Shown here one piece after another: positions 8,343 to 17,802 of a DNA stretch of 55,912 nt. Position 1 is the first letter of the stretch, and each line of letters starts with the position of its first letter. The notes below the pieces were generated by a model. That model was given only the letters and a program-made list of their open reading frames with translations, did no database searches and was not told where the DNA came from. The position numbers and the translations under genes are program-made. The DNA comes from Burkholderiaceae bacterium (lineage in GTDB: Bacteria > Pseudomonadota > Gammaproteobacteria > Burkholderiales > Burkholderiaceae_E): NCBI GenBank assembly GCA_024637155.1, contig JAGXFR010000038.1:1-55912 (forward strand). Reading direction: 5' to 3'.

Positions 8343-10144
8343 AAAAAACTGCCGCCTGGCTCGCCGTCCACGCCCTGGAGCAACTCGGGGTGCGTTTCAC
8401 GTTCGGGATTCCCGGCGTGCACAACACCGAGCTCTACGACGAGCTCAACAATTCCAAGACGATCACCCCGGTGCTCGTCACCCACGAAGGCGGCGCGGCC
8501 TTCATGGCTGACGCGGTGAGCCGCGTCTCGGACGCGATCGGAACCTTGGTGATCGTGCCGGCCGCCGGGGTCACGCACGCGGCGAGCGGCATCGCCGAGG
8601 CCTTCCTCGACGGCATCCCGATGCTGGTGATCTGCGGCGGAATCCGCACCGACTCGGACCGGCGCTACCAGCTCCACGAGATCGACCAGCTCGCGTTCAT
8701 CGCGCCGCTCACCAAGGCGGCGTTCCGGGTCGAGACGCACGACAAGGTGGTGCCGACGATCTTCGAGGCCTACCGGATCGCGACCAGCGGCGTGCCCGGC
8801 CCGGTATTCGTCGAGATTCCGGTGAACCTGCAGCTGTTCCCGGGCGACGCGGGCACCGTGCCGAAGTTCGTTGCGGATCAGGCGGGGCGTCGCGACGCGT
8901 CCGGCGCAGCTCTGCCGGAAGACGGCACGGAGGAGATTCCCGGGGCGAACCCGCTGCCCTCCGCCGCCCGCTTCGCCGAGGCCGCGGTGCTGTTGCGCGC
9001 AGCGCGTCATCCCGGCATCTTCGTCGGGTGGGGCGCGCGGGACGCGACCGACACGCTGCGCCGCATCGCCGAGCATCTGCAGGCGCCGGTGGCCACCACG
9101 CTGCAGGGGCTGTCGGTGTTTCCGGCGAATCACCCGCTGCATGTGGGCTTCGGCTTTGGCCCGGCGGCCGTTCCCGCGGCGCGCAACGCGTTCAAGGACT
9201 GCGACTGCATGCTCGCGATCGGCACGCGCTTCGCCGAGATCGCGACCGGCAGCTTCGGGGTCAAGGTGCCCGAGAATCTCGTGCACCTGGACATCGACCC
9301 GCGCGTTTTCGACGCCAACTACCCGGCCAAGATCGCACTGGCCTGCGACGCGGTTCCGGGGCTCGAGGCGCTCTGGAAGGCGCTTGCGGCAGAGGGCGAA
9401 GGGGCGGCGACGCGCGCGCCCAACGAGGCGCTGCATGCGGCGATTGCCCGCGACAAGAAGGCCTACCGTGACGAGTGGCTCGCGCACGACAGCAAGGGGC
9501 GGGTCAATCCCGCGCGTTTCTTCGACGCGCTGCGCCGCGCGATGCCCGACGACGCGATCGCCGTCGTCGACGACGGCAACCACACCTATCTGACCGCCGA
9601 GCTGTTCCCGGTTCACACGTCCAAGGCGCTGATCCTGCCGACCGACTTCAACTGCATGGGCTACGCGGTGCCGGCGGCGATCGGCGCGAAGCTCGCGCAG
9701 CCGAACCGCGAAGTCTTCGCGATCGTCGGTGACGGCGCCTTCCTGATGACCTGCATGGAGATCGTGACCGCCGCCCGGCAGGGCCTGGGCATCGTCTATT
9801 ACGTATTCCACGACGGCGAACTCTCGCAGATCGCGCAGGCGCAGGAGACCACCTTCAACCGCAAGCCGTGCACCGCGCTCGGCGCGCTGCAGGTCGAGGG
9901 GGTGGCGCTCGCCACGGGTGCGGCATTCGTGACGATGGGCCACGACGACGAGATCGAACCGGCGATCGAGCGCGCGCGCACCGCTGCGGCCACCGGCTGG
10001 CCGGTGATCGTCGACGTGGCGATCGACTACACCAAGCGCACCGCCTTCACGCAGGGCGCAGTGAAGACCAACTTCGGGCGCTTCAGCCTGGTCCAGAAGC
10101 TGCGAATCGGAGCCCGGGCGCTGCTGCGCAAGCTGACCGGCTGA
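8339..10144 (+). CDS. Thiamine-diphosphate-dependent enzyme, acetolactate-synthase-like
   Basis: 601 residues with the three ThDP-enzyme domains: the N-terminal Pyr domain with the activating Glu50 (VTHEGGAAF), a middle Rossmann-like domain (about 205-345), and the C-terminal PP domain with GDG at 464-466. In the usual GDG-x24-27-N motif the second metal ligand is Asn; here the position is His491 (FHDG), a departure worth noting. The acetolactate synthase large-subunit family includes decarboxylases, ligases and ring-opening hydrolases, so the reaction is open. Context (coupled to a flavin dehydrogenase, followed by pcaIJF) favours C-C cleavage in a catabolic route rather than branched-chain amino acid synthesis. 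Confidence 0.88.
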   Translation: MKKTAAWLAVHALEQLGVRFTFGIPGVHNTELYDELNNSKTITPVLVTHEGGAAFMADAVSRVSDAIGTLVIVPAAGVTHAASGIAEAFLDGIPMLVICGGIRTDSDRRYQLHEIDQLAFIAPLTKAAFRVETHDKVVPTIFEAYRIATSGVPGPVFVEIPVNLQLFPGDAGTVPKFVADQAGRRDASGAALPEDGTEEIPGANPLPSAARFAEAAVLLRAARHPGIFVGWGARDATDTLRRIAEHLQAPVATTLQGLSVFPANHPLHVGFGFGPAAVPAARNAFKDCDCMLAIGTRFAEIATGSFGVKVPENLVHLDIDPRVFDANYPAKIALACDAVPGLEALWKALAAEGEGAATRAPNEALHAAIARDKKAYRDEWLAHDSKGRVNPARFFDALRRAMPDDAIAVVDDGNHTYLTAELFPVHTSKALILPTDFNCMGYAVPAAIGAKLAQPNREVFAIVGDGAFLMTCMEIVTAARQGLGIVYYVFHDGELSQIAQAQETTFNRKPCTALGALQVEGVALATGAAFVTMGHDDEIEPAIERARTAAATGWPVIVDVAIDYTKRTAFTQGAVKTNFGRFSLVQKLRIGARALLRKLTG

Positions 10145-10175
10145 GCACGCGGGGCTGCGCGTACACTTGCGCCTC

Positions 10176-11639
10176 ATGTCCTCGAGCAGCCCCGCGCGTC
10201 GCCACCCTCTTTTCGACGTATTCGTCAATCGGCGCATTGCGGCGATGCTGGCGCTCGGCTTCGCCAGCGGGCTGCCGCTCGCGCTCTCGGCCGGGACGCT
10301 GCAGGCCTGGCTCACGGTCGAGGGCATCGACATCCGCACGATCGGGTTCTTTGCGCTGGCCGGACTGCCCTACACCTTCAAGTTCGTCTGGGCGCCGCTG
10401 GTGGATCGCTTCGAGCCGCCGCGCCTGGGCCGGCGGCGCGGCTGGCTCGTGCTCACGCAGGGAGGGCTGGCGCTCGCCTGCCTGGCGATGGCGACGCTGG
10501 ACCCGGCCACCCAGATCGAATGGGTGGCGGTCGCGGCGGTGTCGATCGCCTTTCTCTCCGCATCGCAGGACATCGTCTTCGATGCCTATCGCAGCGACCT
10601 GCTCCTCCCGGCGGAGCGCGGCGCCGGCGCGGCCGTCTCGGTGCTCGGCTATCGCATCGCGATGCTGGTCTCGGGTGGACTGGCGCTGATTCTGGCCGAC
10701 ACGGTGCTCGGCTGGCCCAATACCTACCGACTGATGGCGGCGCTCTTCGCCGGCTTCATCGTGGTGAGCCTGTTCGTGCCGCACATCGCCAAACCCGACG
10801 GGCCGCTCGCCCCGGTGGGTGTCGAGTTGCGCGGTTTCGCGGCGATGCTGGGCGCGGGGGTGGGCGCCTTCTTCGTGCTGCGCTGGCTCTCGGGCGACTG
10901 GGTGGGCGGCGACGGCTTTCCGCGACTCGCCTACAACACGGCAACGATGCTCGTCGCCTTCGTCGCGGCCCTGCGCGCGGCACGGTGGTCGGGCTTCCCG
11001 TCCTTCGTCGCGCCCTGGGACGCCTTCTTCGAGCGGCGTCACGCGATCGGCCTGCTCGCGCTGATCGTGCTCTACAAGCTGGGCGACGCGTTTGCCGGCA
11101 GCCTCTCGACGGCATTTCTGATTCGCGGGGTCGGCTTCAGCGTCGCCGAGGTGGGCGCGGTCAACAAGGTGCTCGGCCTGCTCGCGACCATCGTCGGCGC
11201 GCTGGCCGGCGGCGTGTGGCTGGCCAAGCGGCCGCTCTACAGCGCGCTGATGCTGTTCGGCGTGCTCCAGGCGGTGTCCAACTTCGGCTACTGGCTGCTC
11301 TCGGTGATGCCCAAGAGCTTCGCGCTGATGGCCACCGCCATCGGCGTGGAGAATCTCTGCGGCGGGATGGGCACGGCCGCCTTTGTCGCATTCCTGATGT
11401 CGCTCACCGACCGGCGCTTCTCGGCGGCGCAGTTTGCGCTGCTCTCGGCGCTCTCCGCCGTCGGGCGCGTCTACGTCGGGCCGGCGGCCGGCGTGATGGT
11501 GGTGACCTGGGGCTGGCCGAGCTTCTTTCTGGTCACCGTCGTGACCGCGCTGCCGGGACTGGTGCTGCTGTACTGGTTGCGCGCCGATGTGGCCGCGGCC
11601 GATGCGGAGGCGACGCGCCGGGCGACGGGTACACTTTGA
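10176..11639 (+). CDS. AmpG-like major facilitator permease
   Basis: 487 residues, about 12-14 membrane helices. The opening (RRIAAMLALGFASGLPLAL, LQAWL, FALAGLPYTFKFVWAPL) matches the AmpG family of the major facilitator superfamily, whose founding member imports muropeptides. The ATG at 10176 is chosen over the in-frame TTG three codons upstream. Here it lies between catabolic genes, so it more likely imports the substrate of the FAD/ThDP/pcaIJF pathway or a peptidoglycan fragment; context cannot decide. It sits 31 bases after the ThDP enzyme and 42 bases before pcaI. Confidence 0.85.
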   Translation: MSSSSPARRHPLFDVFVNRRIAAMLALGFASGLPLALSAGTLQAWLTVEGIDIRTIGFFALAGLPYTFKFVWAPLVDRFEPPRLGRRRGWLVLTQGGLALACLAMATLDPATQIEWVAVAAVSIAFLSASQDIVFDAYRSDLLLPAERGAGAAVSVLGYRIAMLVSGGLALILADTVLGWPNTYRLMAALFAGFIVVSLFVPHIAKPDGPLAPVGVELRGFAAMLGAGVGAFFVLRWLSGDWVGGDGFPRLAYNTATMLVAFVAALRAARWSGFPSFVAPWDAFFERRHAIGLLALIVLYKLGDAFAGSLSTAFLIRGVGFSVAEVGAVNKVLGLLATIVGALAGGVWLAKRPLYSALMLFGVLQAVSNFGYWLLSVMPKSFALMATAIGVENLCGGMGTAAFVAFLMSLTDRRFSAAQFALLSALSAVGRVYVGPAAGVMVVTWGWPSFFLVTVVTALPGLVLLYWLRADVAAADAEATRRATGTL

Positions 11640-11681
11640 GTTTTCGCCCGCTTGGACGCGGGCGACGGGCGGGGACAAACG

Positions 11682-12392
11682 ATGATCGACAAGTTCGTGG
11701 ATTCGGCGCGCGCGGCAGTGGCGGACGTGCCCGACGGCGCGACGATCCTGATCGGCGGGTTCGGCGGCGCGGGCATGCCGCACGAGCTGATCGAGGCGCT
11801 GATCGAGCAGGGCGCGCGCGACCTGCAGGTGGTCAGCAACAACGCGGGCAACGGCGAGACCGGGCTGGCCGCGCTGCTCAAGGCGGGACGCGTGCGCAAG
11901 ATCGTCTGCTCCTTCCCGCGCCAGGTCGACTCGCAGGTGTTCGACCAGCTCTATCGCAGCGGCGCGATCGAGACCGAGATCGTGCCGCAGGGCAACCTCG
12001 CTGAGCGGATCCGCGCGGCGGGCGCCGGGATCGGCGCGTTCTACACTCCAACCGGCTTCGGCACGACGCTCGCCCACGGCAAGGAAACCCGCGTGATCGA
12101 TGGACGCAACTACGTGCTGGAGTACCCGATCCATGGCGATTTCGCGCTGATCCGCGCCGAACGCGGCGATCGCTGGGGCAACCTGGTCTATCGCAAGGCG
12201 GCGCGCAATTTCGGCCCGATCATGGCCAGCGCGGCGCGCTGTGCGGTGGTGCAGGTGAGCGAGCGCGCCGAACTGGGCGAGCTCGACCCCGAACATATCG
12301 TGACGCCCGGGATCTTCGTGCAGCGCGTGGTGTGCATCCCGCCGCCCGCTCGCGCCGGCGCGCAGCCGGCAGCGCAGGAGGCGCGGCGATGA
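11682..12392 (+). CDS. pcaI: 3-oxoadipate CoA-transferase subunit A
   Basis: 236 residues. It forms, with PcaJ, the enzyme moving CoA from succinyl-CoA to 3-oxoadipate. The family I CoA-transferase alpha-subunit signature [17 protein letters not shown] is at about residues 24-40, followed by [14 protein letters not shown] and CSFPRQVDS, which match the proteobacterial PcaI type better than ScoA or AtoD. The ATG at 11682 is used since the family starts with a MI-x-K segment. The end overlaps pcaJ by 4 bases. Related transferases act on acetoacetate, so the substrate choice rests on similarity and on the 3-oxoadipyl-CoA thiolase downstream. Confidence 0.92.
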   Translation: MIDKFVDSARAAVADVPDGATILIGGFGGAGMPHELIEALIEQGARDLQVVSNNAGNGETGLAALLKAGRVRKIVCSFPRQVDSQVFDQLYRSGAIETEIVPQGNLAERIRAAGAGIGAFYTPTGFGTTLAHGKETRVIDGRNYVLEYPIHGDFALIRAERGDRWGNLVYRKAARNFGPIMASAARCAVVQVSERAELGELDPEHIVTPGIFVQRVVCIPPPARAGAQPAAQEARR

Positions 12393-13060
12393 AGCGGCTG
12401 ACGCGCGAACAGATGGCGGCGCGGGTCGCCCGCGACATCCCGGACGGGGCCTACGTGAACCTGGGGATCGGGCTGCCGACGATGGTGGCCGAACAGCTGC
12501 CGCCGGGGCGCGAGATCGTGCTGCACAGCGAGAACGGCATTCTCGGCATGGGACCGGCCCCCACGCCCGGCAGCGAGGACAGCGACCTGATCAACGCGGG
12601 CAAGCAGCCGGTGACGCTGCTGCCGGGCGGCGCGTTCTTCCACCACGCGGATTCCTTCGCGATGATGCGCGGCGGGCACCTGGACATCTGCGTACTGGGT
12701 GCCTTCCAGGTGTCGGTCAACGGCGACCTCGCCAACTGGCACACCGGCGCGCCCGACGCGATTCCCGCCGTGGGCGGCGCGATGGATCTGGCGATCGGCG
12801 CGCGGCAGGTGTTCGTGATGATGGAGCACCTGACGCGTGGCGGAGAGAGCAAGTTCGTCGCGAACTGCACCTATCCGCTCACCGGCGTGCGCTGCGTGAG
12901 CCGCGTCTACACCGACGTGGCGGTGATCGACGTGACGCCCGACGGACTCGAAGTGCTCGAATGGGTGGCGGGGCTGGACTTCCCCGCGTTGTGCAAGATG
13001 AGCGGCGTGCCCATGCGGGCCGCGCCGGGTGCTGGCGATACTCTGGGAGGAGAGGCATGA
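12389..13060 (+). CDS. pcaJ: 3-oxoadipate CoA-transferase subunit B
   Basis: 223 residues, the beta subunit carrying the catalytic glutamate Glu48 in [11 protein letters not shown], which forms the enzyme-CoA thioester. [12 protein letters not shown] precedes it and [18 protein letters not shown] and LANWHTG follow, all typical of PcaJ. The start at 12389 overlaps the pcaI stop (ATGA) and the stop overlaps the pcaF start in the same way, so the three are translationally coupled. Confidence 0.93.
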   Translation: MKRLTREQMAARVARDIPDGAYVNLGIGLPTMVAEQLPPGREIVLHSENGILGMGPAPTPGSEDSDLINAGKQPVTLLPGGAFFHHADSFAMMRGGHLDICVLGAFQVSVNGDLANWHTGAPDAIPAVGGAMDLAIGARQVFVMMEHLTRGGESKFVANCTYPLTGVRCVSRVYTDVAVIDVTPDGLEVLEWVAGLDFPALCKMSGVPMRAAPGAGDTLGGEA

Positions 13061-14259
13061 TGGAAGCCCTGATCTGCGACGCGGTGCGCACCCCGATCGG
13101 CCGTTACGGCGGAGCGCTCGCGTCGGTGCGCACCGATGACCTGGCGGCGATTCCGCTGCGCGCGCTGCTGGCGCGCAACCCCGGGCTCGACCCGGGCACG
13201 ATCGAGGACGTGATCCTCGGCTGTGCCAACCAGGCGGGCGAGGACAACCGCAACGTGGCGCGCATGGCGCTGCTGCTCGCCGGGCTGCCCCAGGAGGTGC
13301 CCGGTGCGACGGTGAACCGGCTGTGCGGATCGGGGATGGACGCGCTGGGCACCCTCGCGCGTGCGGTGCGCACCGGGGAGCTCGAGCTCGGCATCGCGGG
13401 CGGCGTGGAAAGCATGTCGCGCGCGCCCTTCGTGATGCCCAAGGCGGATGCGGCGTTCACGCGCGCCAACACCGTCTACGACACGACGCTGGGCTGGCGC
13501 TTCATCAACCCGTTGATGCGCAAGCTCTACGGCGTTGACCAGATGGCGGAGACCGCCGAGAACGTGGCCTTCGACTACAAGATTTCGCGCGAGGATCAGG
13601 ACGCATTCGGGTTGCGCAGCCAGGCGCGCGCGGCCGCAGCGCAAGGCAGCGGATTCTTCGATGCCGAGATCGTCCCGGTGGAGATTCCCCAGCGCAAGGG
13701 CGAGGCGGTGGTGGTGAGCCGCGACGAGCATCCGCGCGAGACGACGCTCGAGGCGCTCGCCAAATTGAAGCCCATCGTGCGTCCCGAGGGCTCGATCACC
13801 GCCGGGAACGCATCGGGCATCAACGACGGCGCGGCCGGGATCATCGTCGCTTCCGAGGCCGCGGCGAAACGTTTCGGTCTCACGCCGCGGGCGCGCGTGG
13901 TGGGCATGGCCACCGCCGGCGTGGCGCCGCGGATCATGGGCATCGGGCCGGCGCCGGCCACCGAGAAGCTGCTCGCGCGCACCGGTGTGTCGCTCGCGAA
14001 GATCGACGTGATCGAACTCAATGAAGCCTTCGCCGCGCAGGGTCTCGCGACGCTGCGCCTGCTCGGGCTGGCCGACGACGATCCGCGGGTCAACGCGAAC
14101 GGCGGCGCGATCGCGCTCGGCCACCCGCTGGGGATGTCCGGCGCGCGGCTGGTGCTCACCGCGGTCAACCAGTTGCAGCGCGGCGGCGGACGCTACGCGC
14201 TGTGCACGATGTGCATCGGGGTCGGGCAGGGCATTGCGATCCTGATCGAACGCGTCTGA
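13057..14259 (+). CDS. pcaF: 3-oxoadipyl-CoA thiolase
   Basis: 400 residues, exactly the usual PcaF length; cleaves 3-oxoadipyl-CoA with CoA to succinyl-CoA and acetyl-CoA. The acyl-accepting cysteine is Cys90 ([10 protein letters not shown]), with His356 in [10 protein letters not shown] and the proton-donor Cys386 in [17 protein letters not shown] is also present. The start is either of two adjacent ATGs (13057 or 13060) after a GGGAGGAG ribosome site. General acetyl-CoA acetyltransferases share these motifs; the pcaIJ neighbours make the PcaF call firm. Confidence 0.93.
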   Translation: MMEALICDAVRTPIGRYGGALASVRTDDLAAIPLRALLARNPGLDPGTIEDVILGCANQAGEDNRNVARMALLLAGLPQEVPGATVNRLCGSGMDALGTLARAVRTGELELGIAGGVESMSRAPFVMPKADAAFTRANTVYDTTLGWRFINPLMRKLYGVDQMAETAENVAFDYKISREDQDAFGLRSQARAAAAQGSGFFDAEIVPVEIPQRKGEAVVVSRDEHPRETTLEALAKLKPIVRPEGSITAGNASGINDGAAGIIVASEAAAKRFGLTPRARVVGMATAGVAPRIMGIGPAPATEKLLARTGVSLAKIDVIELNEAFAAQGLATLRLLGLADDDPRVNANGGAIALGHPLGMSGARLVLTAVNQLQRGGGRYALCTMCIGVGQGIAILIERV

Positions 14260-14270
14260 TTCCAGGATCG

Positions 14271-14287
14271 CGCCGCAACCCGCGGCG
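14271..14287. terminator. Weak hairpin after pcaF
   Basis: CGCCGC-AACCC-GCGGCG forms a 6-bp GC stem with a 5-base loop 12 bases after the pcaF stop. There is no T-run, so it would be at most a processing or Rho-assisted end. Confidence 0.3.
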
Positions 14288-14313
14288 TGGTCGAACGCCA
14301 AGGAGATGTCACC

Positions 14314-14700
14314 ATGAACGAATCCGAAGTGGTCGCCCGCATCGAGGCACTCGAAGCGCAGCGCATCGCCGCGACGCTGGCCGGCCAGACCGATGTGCTC
14401 GCGGGCCTGCTCGGCGACGATCTGCGCTACGTGCACTCGTCGGGTACCGACGAGACGAAGGCGGAGTTCCTGGCGCGCCTGGCCAGCGGACACTATGTCT
14501 ACAAGGCGCTGGAGTCGGGGCACCGCGACTTCCGCGTGTTCGGCGACGTGGTGCTGGTGAACGGCAACATCCGCATCGAGGTTGTCTCACAGGGCAAGGA
14601 CAAGCTGATCCAGTGCCGCTACCTGCAGGCATGGGCGAAGCGCGACGGAAATTGGCAGATGGTGGCCTGGCAGTCGACGACGGCACCGGTGGCGATGTAG
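14314..14700 (+). CDS. SnoaL/DUF4440-like NTF2-fold protein
   Basis: 128 residues. Start ATG at 14314 follows the ribosome site AAGGAG at a good distance. The pattern of an N-terminal helix (EVVARIEALEAQRIAATLAG), a short LLGDDLRYVHSSG turn and four C-terminal strands (RVFGDVVLVNG, LIQCRYLQAWAKRDGNWQMVAWQ) is that of the NTF2-like superfamily, here the DUF4440/SnoaL-like group. Such proteins may be isomerases, hydrolases or binding proteins. It sits between pcaF and an amidase and may belong to either group; no function is assigned. Confidence 0.8.
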   Translation: MNESEVVARIEALEAQRIAATLAGQTDVLAGLLGDDLRYVHSSGTDETKAEFLARLASGHYVYKALESGHRDFRVFGDVVLVNGNIRIEVVSQGKDKLIQCRYLQAWAKRDGNWQMVAWQSTTAPVAM

Positions 14701-14761
14701 CTGCAGGGCGGCCGCGCGGCAGTGGCGCGGGCGGCGTGCGCAAACCCGGAGGAACGCGAGC

Positions 14762-16252
14762 GTGTCATCCCCTGAACTGAATGCCCTGTCGGCCACCGAG
14801 TTGCGGCGCATGATCGGCAGCAGGGAGATCTCGCCGGTCGAGCTTCTCGCGTGTTGCATCGAGCGGATCGAGGCGCTGGATCCGGCGGTCAACGCAATCG
14901 CCGGCAAGGCCTACGCCCGCGCCCGCGCCGAGGCTCGCGCAGCGGAGGCGGCCGTGCGCAGCGGCGCACCGCTGGGGCGCCTGCACGGGCTGCCCATCGG
15001 CATCAAGGACCTGCAGGACACGGCCGGCGTGCTCACGACGCACGGTTCGCCGCTCTATCGCAACCACGTGCCCACGCAGGATGCGGCGCAGGTGGCGCTG
15101 GTGCGCCGGGCCGGGGCGATTGTGACGGCGAAAACCAACACGCCCGAGTTCGGTGCCGGCGCCAATACGCGCAACCCCGTCTGGGGTGCCACCGGCAATC
15201 CTTTCGACCCCGCGCGCAACGCCGGCGGATCGTCCGGCGGTTCGGCCGCGGCGCTCGCCTGCGACATGCTGCCCCTGTGCACCGGTTCCGACACCGGCGG
15301 TTCGCTGCGCATTCCCGCGGCGATGTGCGGCGTCGTGGGCTTCCGGCCGTCGCCGGGGCTGGTCCCCGCGGATGCCCGGATTCTCGGGTGGACGCCGATC
15401 ACCGTGGACGGACCGATGGGCCGCAGCGTCGCCGACGCGCGCCTGCTCTTCGCCGCGCAACTCGGCGTGGACAGCCGCGATCCGCTCTCCAGGCCGCTCG
15501 ACCCGGAGGTTGTCGCCAGTGGGCGCGCGCTCGACCTCGGCCGACTGCGCGTCGCCTGGACGACCGATTTCGGCCAGTGCCCGGTGAGCGCGGAAATTCG
15601 CGCCGTGATGCGCCGGCGCATGGGAGCGATGCGCCACCTGTTTTGTGCCGCCGACGAAATTGCCTTCGACTTCGGCGCGGCCGACCGCTGCTTCGACATT
15701 GTGCGTGCCCAGGGTTTCCTGGCCCGCTACAAGGAGAGCTACGACCGGGATCCCAGCGAACTCGGGCCGAACATCCGCGCGAACTACGAGATCGGCAGCG
15801 CGCTGTCGCTCTCCGACGCCGCGTGGGCCCACGCCGAGCAGACCCGGATCTTCCGCCGATTTCAGGAGACGTTCCGCGAGTACGATTTGGTGCTGGCGCC
15901 GACCACGCCGGTCACCCCGTTCCCGTGGACGCAGCTCTATCTGCCGGAACTCGAGGGCGAGGCGCTCAAGAACTACTACCACTGGCTGGCGCTGACCTAC
16001 TTCGTGACGCTGGTGACCAACCCGGCGATCGCGCTGCCCTGCGGGGTGGACGACCACGCCATGCCCTTTGGCCTGCAGGTGGTGGGCCGATTCGGCGGGG
16101 ACGTGGAACTGCTGGACGCCGCCGAGGCGCTGGAGCGCGCGTTCGCCGACATCCCGGAACTCCGTCGCCCGCTTCCGGACGCCGCCGCACTCGCGAACCC
16201 GCGCCCGGAGCTGAAGTCCATCGTGACGCACGCTCCCCAGGAAATCGAATGA
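14762..16252 (+). CDS. Amidase signature family amidohydrolase
   Basis: 496 residues from a GTG at 14762 preceded by GGAGG. The amidase-signature triad elements are visible: Lys82 (GIKDLQDT), the GGSSGGS segment at about 155-161, and the nucleophile-bearing SDTGGSLRIPAAM. It hydrolyses a C-N amide bond in the cytoplasm; members include indoleacetamide hydrolase, aryl-acylamidases and GatA, but a GatA role is unlikely without gatB/gatC. The stop overlaps the start of the next gene (ATGA), so the two enzymes probably act together. Confidence 0.9.
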   Translation: MSSPELNALSATELRRMIGSREISPVELLACCIERIEALDPAVNAIAGKAYARARAEARAAEAAVRSGAPLGRLHGLPIGIKDLQDTAGVLTTHGSPLYRNHVPTQDAAQVALVRRAGAIVTAKTNTPEFGAGANTRNPVWGATGNPFDPARNAGGSSGGSAAALACDMLPLCTGSDTGGSLRIPAAMCGVVGFRPSPGLVPADARILGWTPITVDGPMGRSVADARLLFAAQLGVDSRDPLSRPLDPEVVASGRALDLGRLRVAWTTDFGQCPVSAEIRAVMRRRMGAMRHLFCAADEIAFDFGAADRCFDIVRAQGFLARYKESYDRDPSELGPNIRANYEIGSALSLSDAAWAHAEQTRIFRRFQETFREYDLVLAPTTPVTPFPWTQLYLPELEGEALKNYYHWLALTYFVTLVTNPAIALPCGVDDHAMPFGLQVVGRFGGDVELLDAAEALERAFADIPELRRPLPDAAALANPRPELKSIVTHAPQEIE

Positions 16253-17364
16253 GCCCGTGGCCGGCAGCCGCCGTCGGGGACCACCGCGACGCGATCGACA
16301 CGCCTGCGCTGATTCTCGATCTGGATGCATTCGAAAAGAACCTCAGCTCGATGAGGGCCGCGCTGAGCGGGACCAGCGTGCGCCTGCGTCCCCATGGCAA
16401 GAGCCACAAGTGTCCGGAGATCGCGCGGCGCCAGATGGCGCTCGGCGCCGTGGGCATCTGTGTCCAGAAGGTGAGCGAAGCCAGCGTCTTCGTCGACGCC
16501 GGGATTCCGGATGTCCTGATCACCAATCAGGTCGTCGGGCCGGCCAAGCTGCCCCATCTGATGGAACTCGCGCGCCGGGCGCGCATCGGCGTTCTGGTCG
16601 ACCATGCGGCGCAGATCGACGCGCTGGCCGCGGCGGCGCGCGCGCAGCGTGCGTCGCTCGACGTGTACGTCGAAGTGGACGTCGGCGCGAATCGCTGCGG
16701 CGTGGCGCCGGGCGCGGCGGCGGCCGAGCTGGCCGAACGGATCGGCGCGTCGCCGGCGCTGCGCTTTGCCGGTTTGCAGTGCTATCACGGCGCCGCGCAG
16801 CACCTGCGCTCCCCCGGCGAGCGAGCGCAGGCCATCGCCACGGCCACGCGCTCGGCAGTCGAAAGCAAGGCGGCCATTGAAGCGCGCGGCATGACCGTCG
16901 CGATCATCACCGGCGCGGGCACGGGCACCTTCCCCCTCGAGCGCGACTCGGGCGTCTTCAATGAGCTGCAGGCCGGTTCCTACCTCTTCCTGGACGGCGA
17001 TTACGCGCAGAACCAGCTCGGCGCCGCTGACGTGCATTTCCGGCATGCCCTGTTCGTGCTGACGACGGTCATGAGCCGGCCCGGCGCGGATCGCGCCATC
17101 GTCGACGCAGGCCTCAAGGCGTCCAGCGTCGACTCCGGCATGCCGGCCGTCTGGCAGCGCGACGAGCTGCGCTACGGGAAGGCCTCGGACGAACACGGCG
17201 TCGTCACAACGCCCCACGCCGACTCCTTATCCCTGGGCGACCGGCTGATGCTGGTGCCGGGGCACTGCGACCCGACCGTCAACCTCTACGACCAGATCGT
17301 TTGCGTCCGCGGCGAGCGGGTGGAAGCCATCTGGCCCGTTGCCGCACGCGGCGCGCTGCTCTGA
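16249..17364 (+). CDS. D-threonine aldolase-family PLP enzyme (alanine racemase-like fold)
   Basis: 371 residues. The N-terminal alanine-racemase-like barrel begins DTPALILDLDAFEKNL and has the PLP lysine in LRPHGKSHKCPEIA. The C-terminal metal-binding segment PGHCDPTVNLYD carries the His-x-Cys-Asp signature of D-threonine aldolases, D-serine dehydratases (DSD1) and 3-hydroxy-D-aspartate aldolases. It would cleave a beta-hydroxy D-amino acid to glycine or glyoxylate-type products, or dehydrate D-serine. Translationally coupled to the amidase, suggesting the amidase releases a D-amino acid or its precursor. It runs convergently into the HIT gene, 18 bases apart. Confidence 0.88.
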   Translation: MSPWPAAAVGDHRDAIDTPALILDLDAFEKNLSSMRAALSGTSVRLRPHGKSHKCPEIARRQMALGAVGICVQKVSEASVFVDAGIPDVLITNQVVGPAKLPHLMELARRARIGVLVDHAAQIDALAAAARAQRASLDVYVEVDVGANRCGVAPGAAAAELAERIGASPALRFAGLQCYHGAAQHLRSPGERAQAIATATRSAVESKAAIEARGMTVAIITGAGTGTFPLERDSGVFNELQAGSYLFLDGDYAQNQLGAADVHFRHALFVLTTVMSRPGADRAIVDAGLKASSVDSGMPAVWQRDELRYGKASDEHGVVTTPHADSLSLGDRLMLVPGHCDPTVNLYDQIVCVRGERVEAIWPVAARGALL

Positions 17365-17382
17365 GGCGCGCCGCGCCCCTGA

Positions 17383-17790
17383 TCAGCGTACGGTGATCCG
17401 CGCGGCGAGTTCCCTGAGTTCCTCCAGCGGCGGATTCTTGCGCGGCCAGACGAGCCCGACGCCGTCGTCCGCGTAGCGCGGCAGCACGTGCAGGTGAACA
17501 TGCGGCACGGTCTGCCAGCCGGCCGGCTTGTTCGCCTGCAGGATCGTCATCCCGTCGGGCTTGAACTCGCGTTCGAGCGCCCGGGCGACCCGCAGTGCCG
17601 TGCGGAACAGGGCTGCGGCCAGCGCATCGTCGAGTTCGACGAGCGTTTCCACCTGCTCTTTCGTCGCGACGATCACGTGACCCGGGTTCACCTGCCCGGC
17701 GTCCATGAACGCGATCGTGTCCTCGTCCTCGTAGACGCGGGCGGCGGGAATCTCGCCGCGGATGATTTTCGTGAAAACGCTCGCTTCCAT
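17383..17790 (-). CDS. HIT-family nucleotide-binding hydrolase
   Basis: 135 residues. The histidine triad HVHLHVL (His97, His99, His101) is intact, with the upstream FMDAGQVNPGHVIV and ILQANKPAGWQTVPH segments of the HIT family. HIT proteins hydrolyse nucleotide-phosphoramidates or dinucleotides; the cellular substrate cannot be told. It lies 12 bases downstream of copZ on the same strand, so the two may be co-transcribed. Confidence 0.92.
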   Translation of the reverse strand: MEASVFTKIIRGEIPAARVYEDEDTIAFMDAGQVNPGHVIVATKEQVETLVELDDALAAALFRTALRVARALEREFKPDGMTILQANKPAGWQTVPHVHLHVLPRYADDGVGLVWPRKNPPLEELRELAARITVR

Positions 17791-17802
17791 GCCCCGGTTC
17801 GG

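Noticed and set aside
14762..16252. GatA, glutamyl-tRNA amidotransferase subunit A
   Set aside because: No gatB or gatC is near, and the coupled downstream gene is an amino-acid enzyme.
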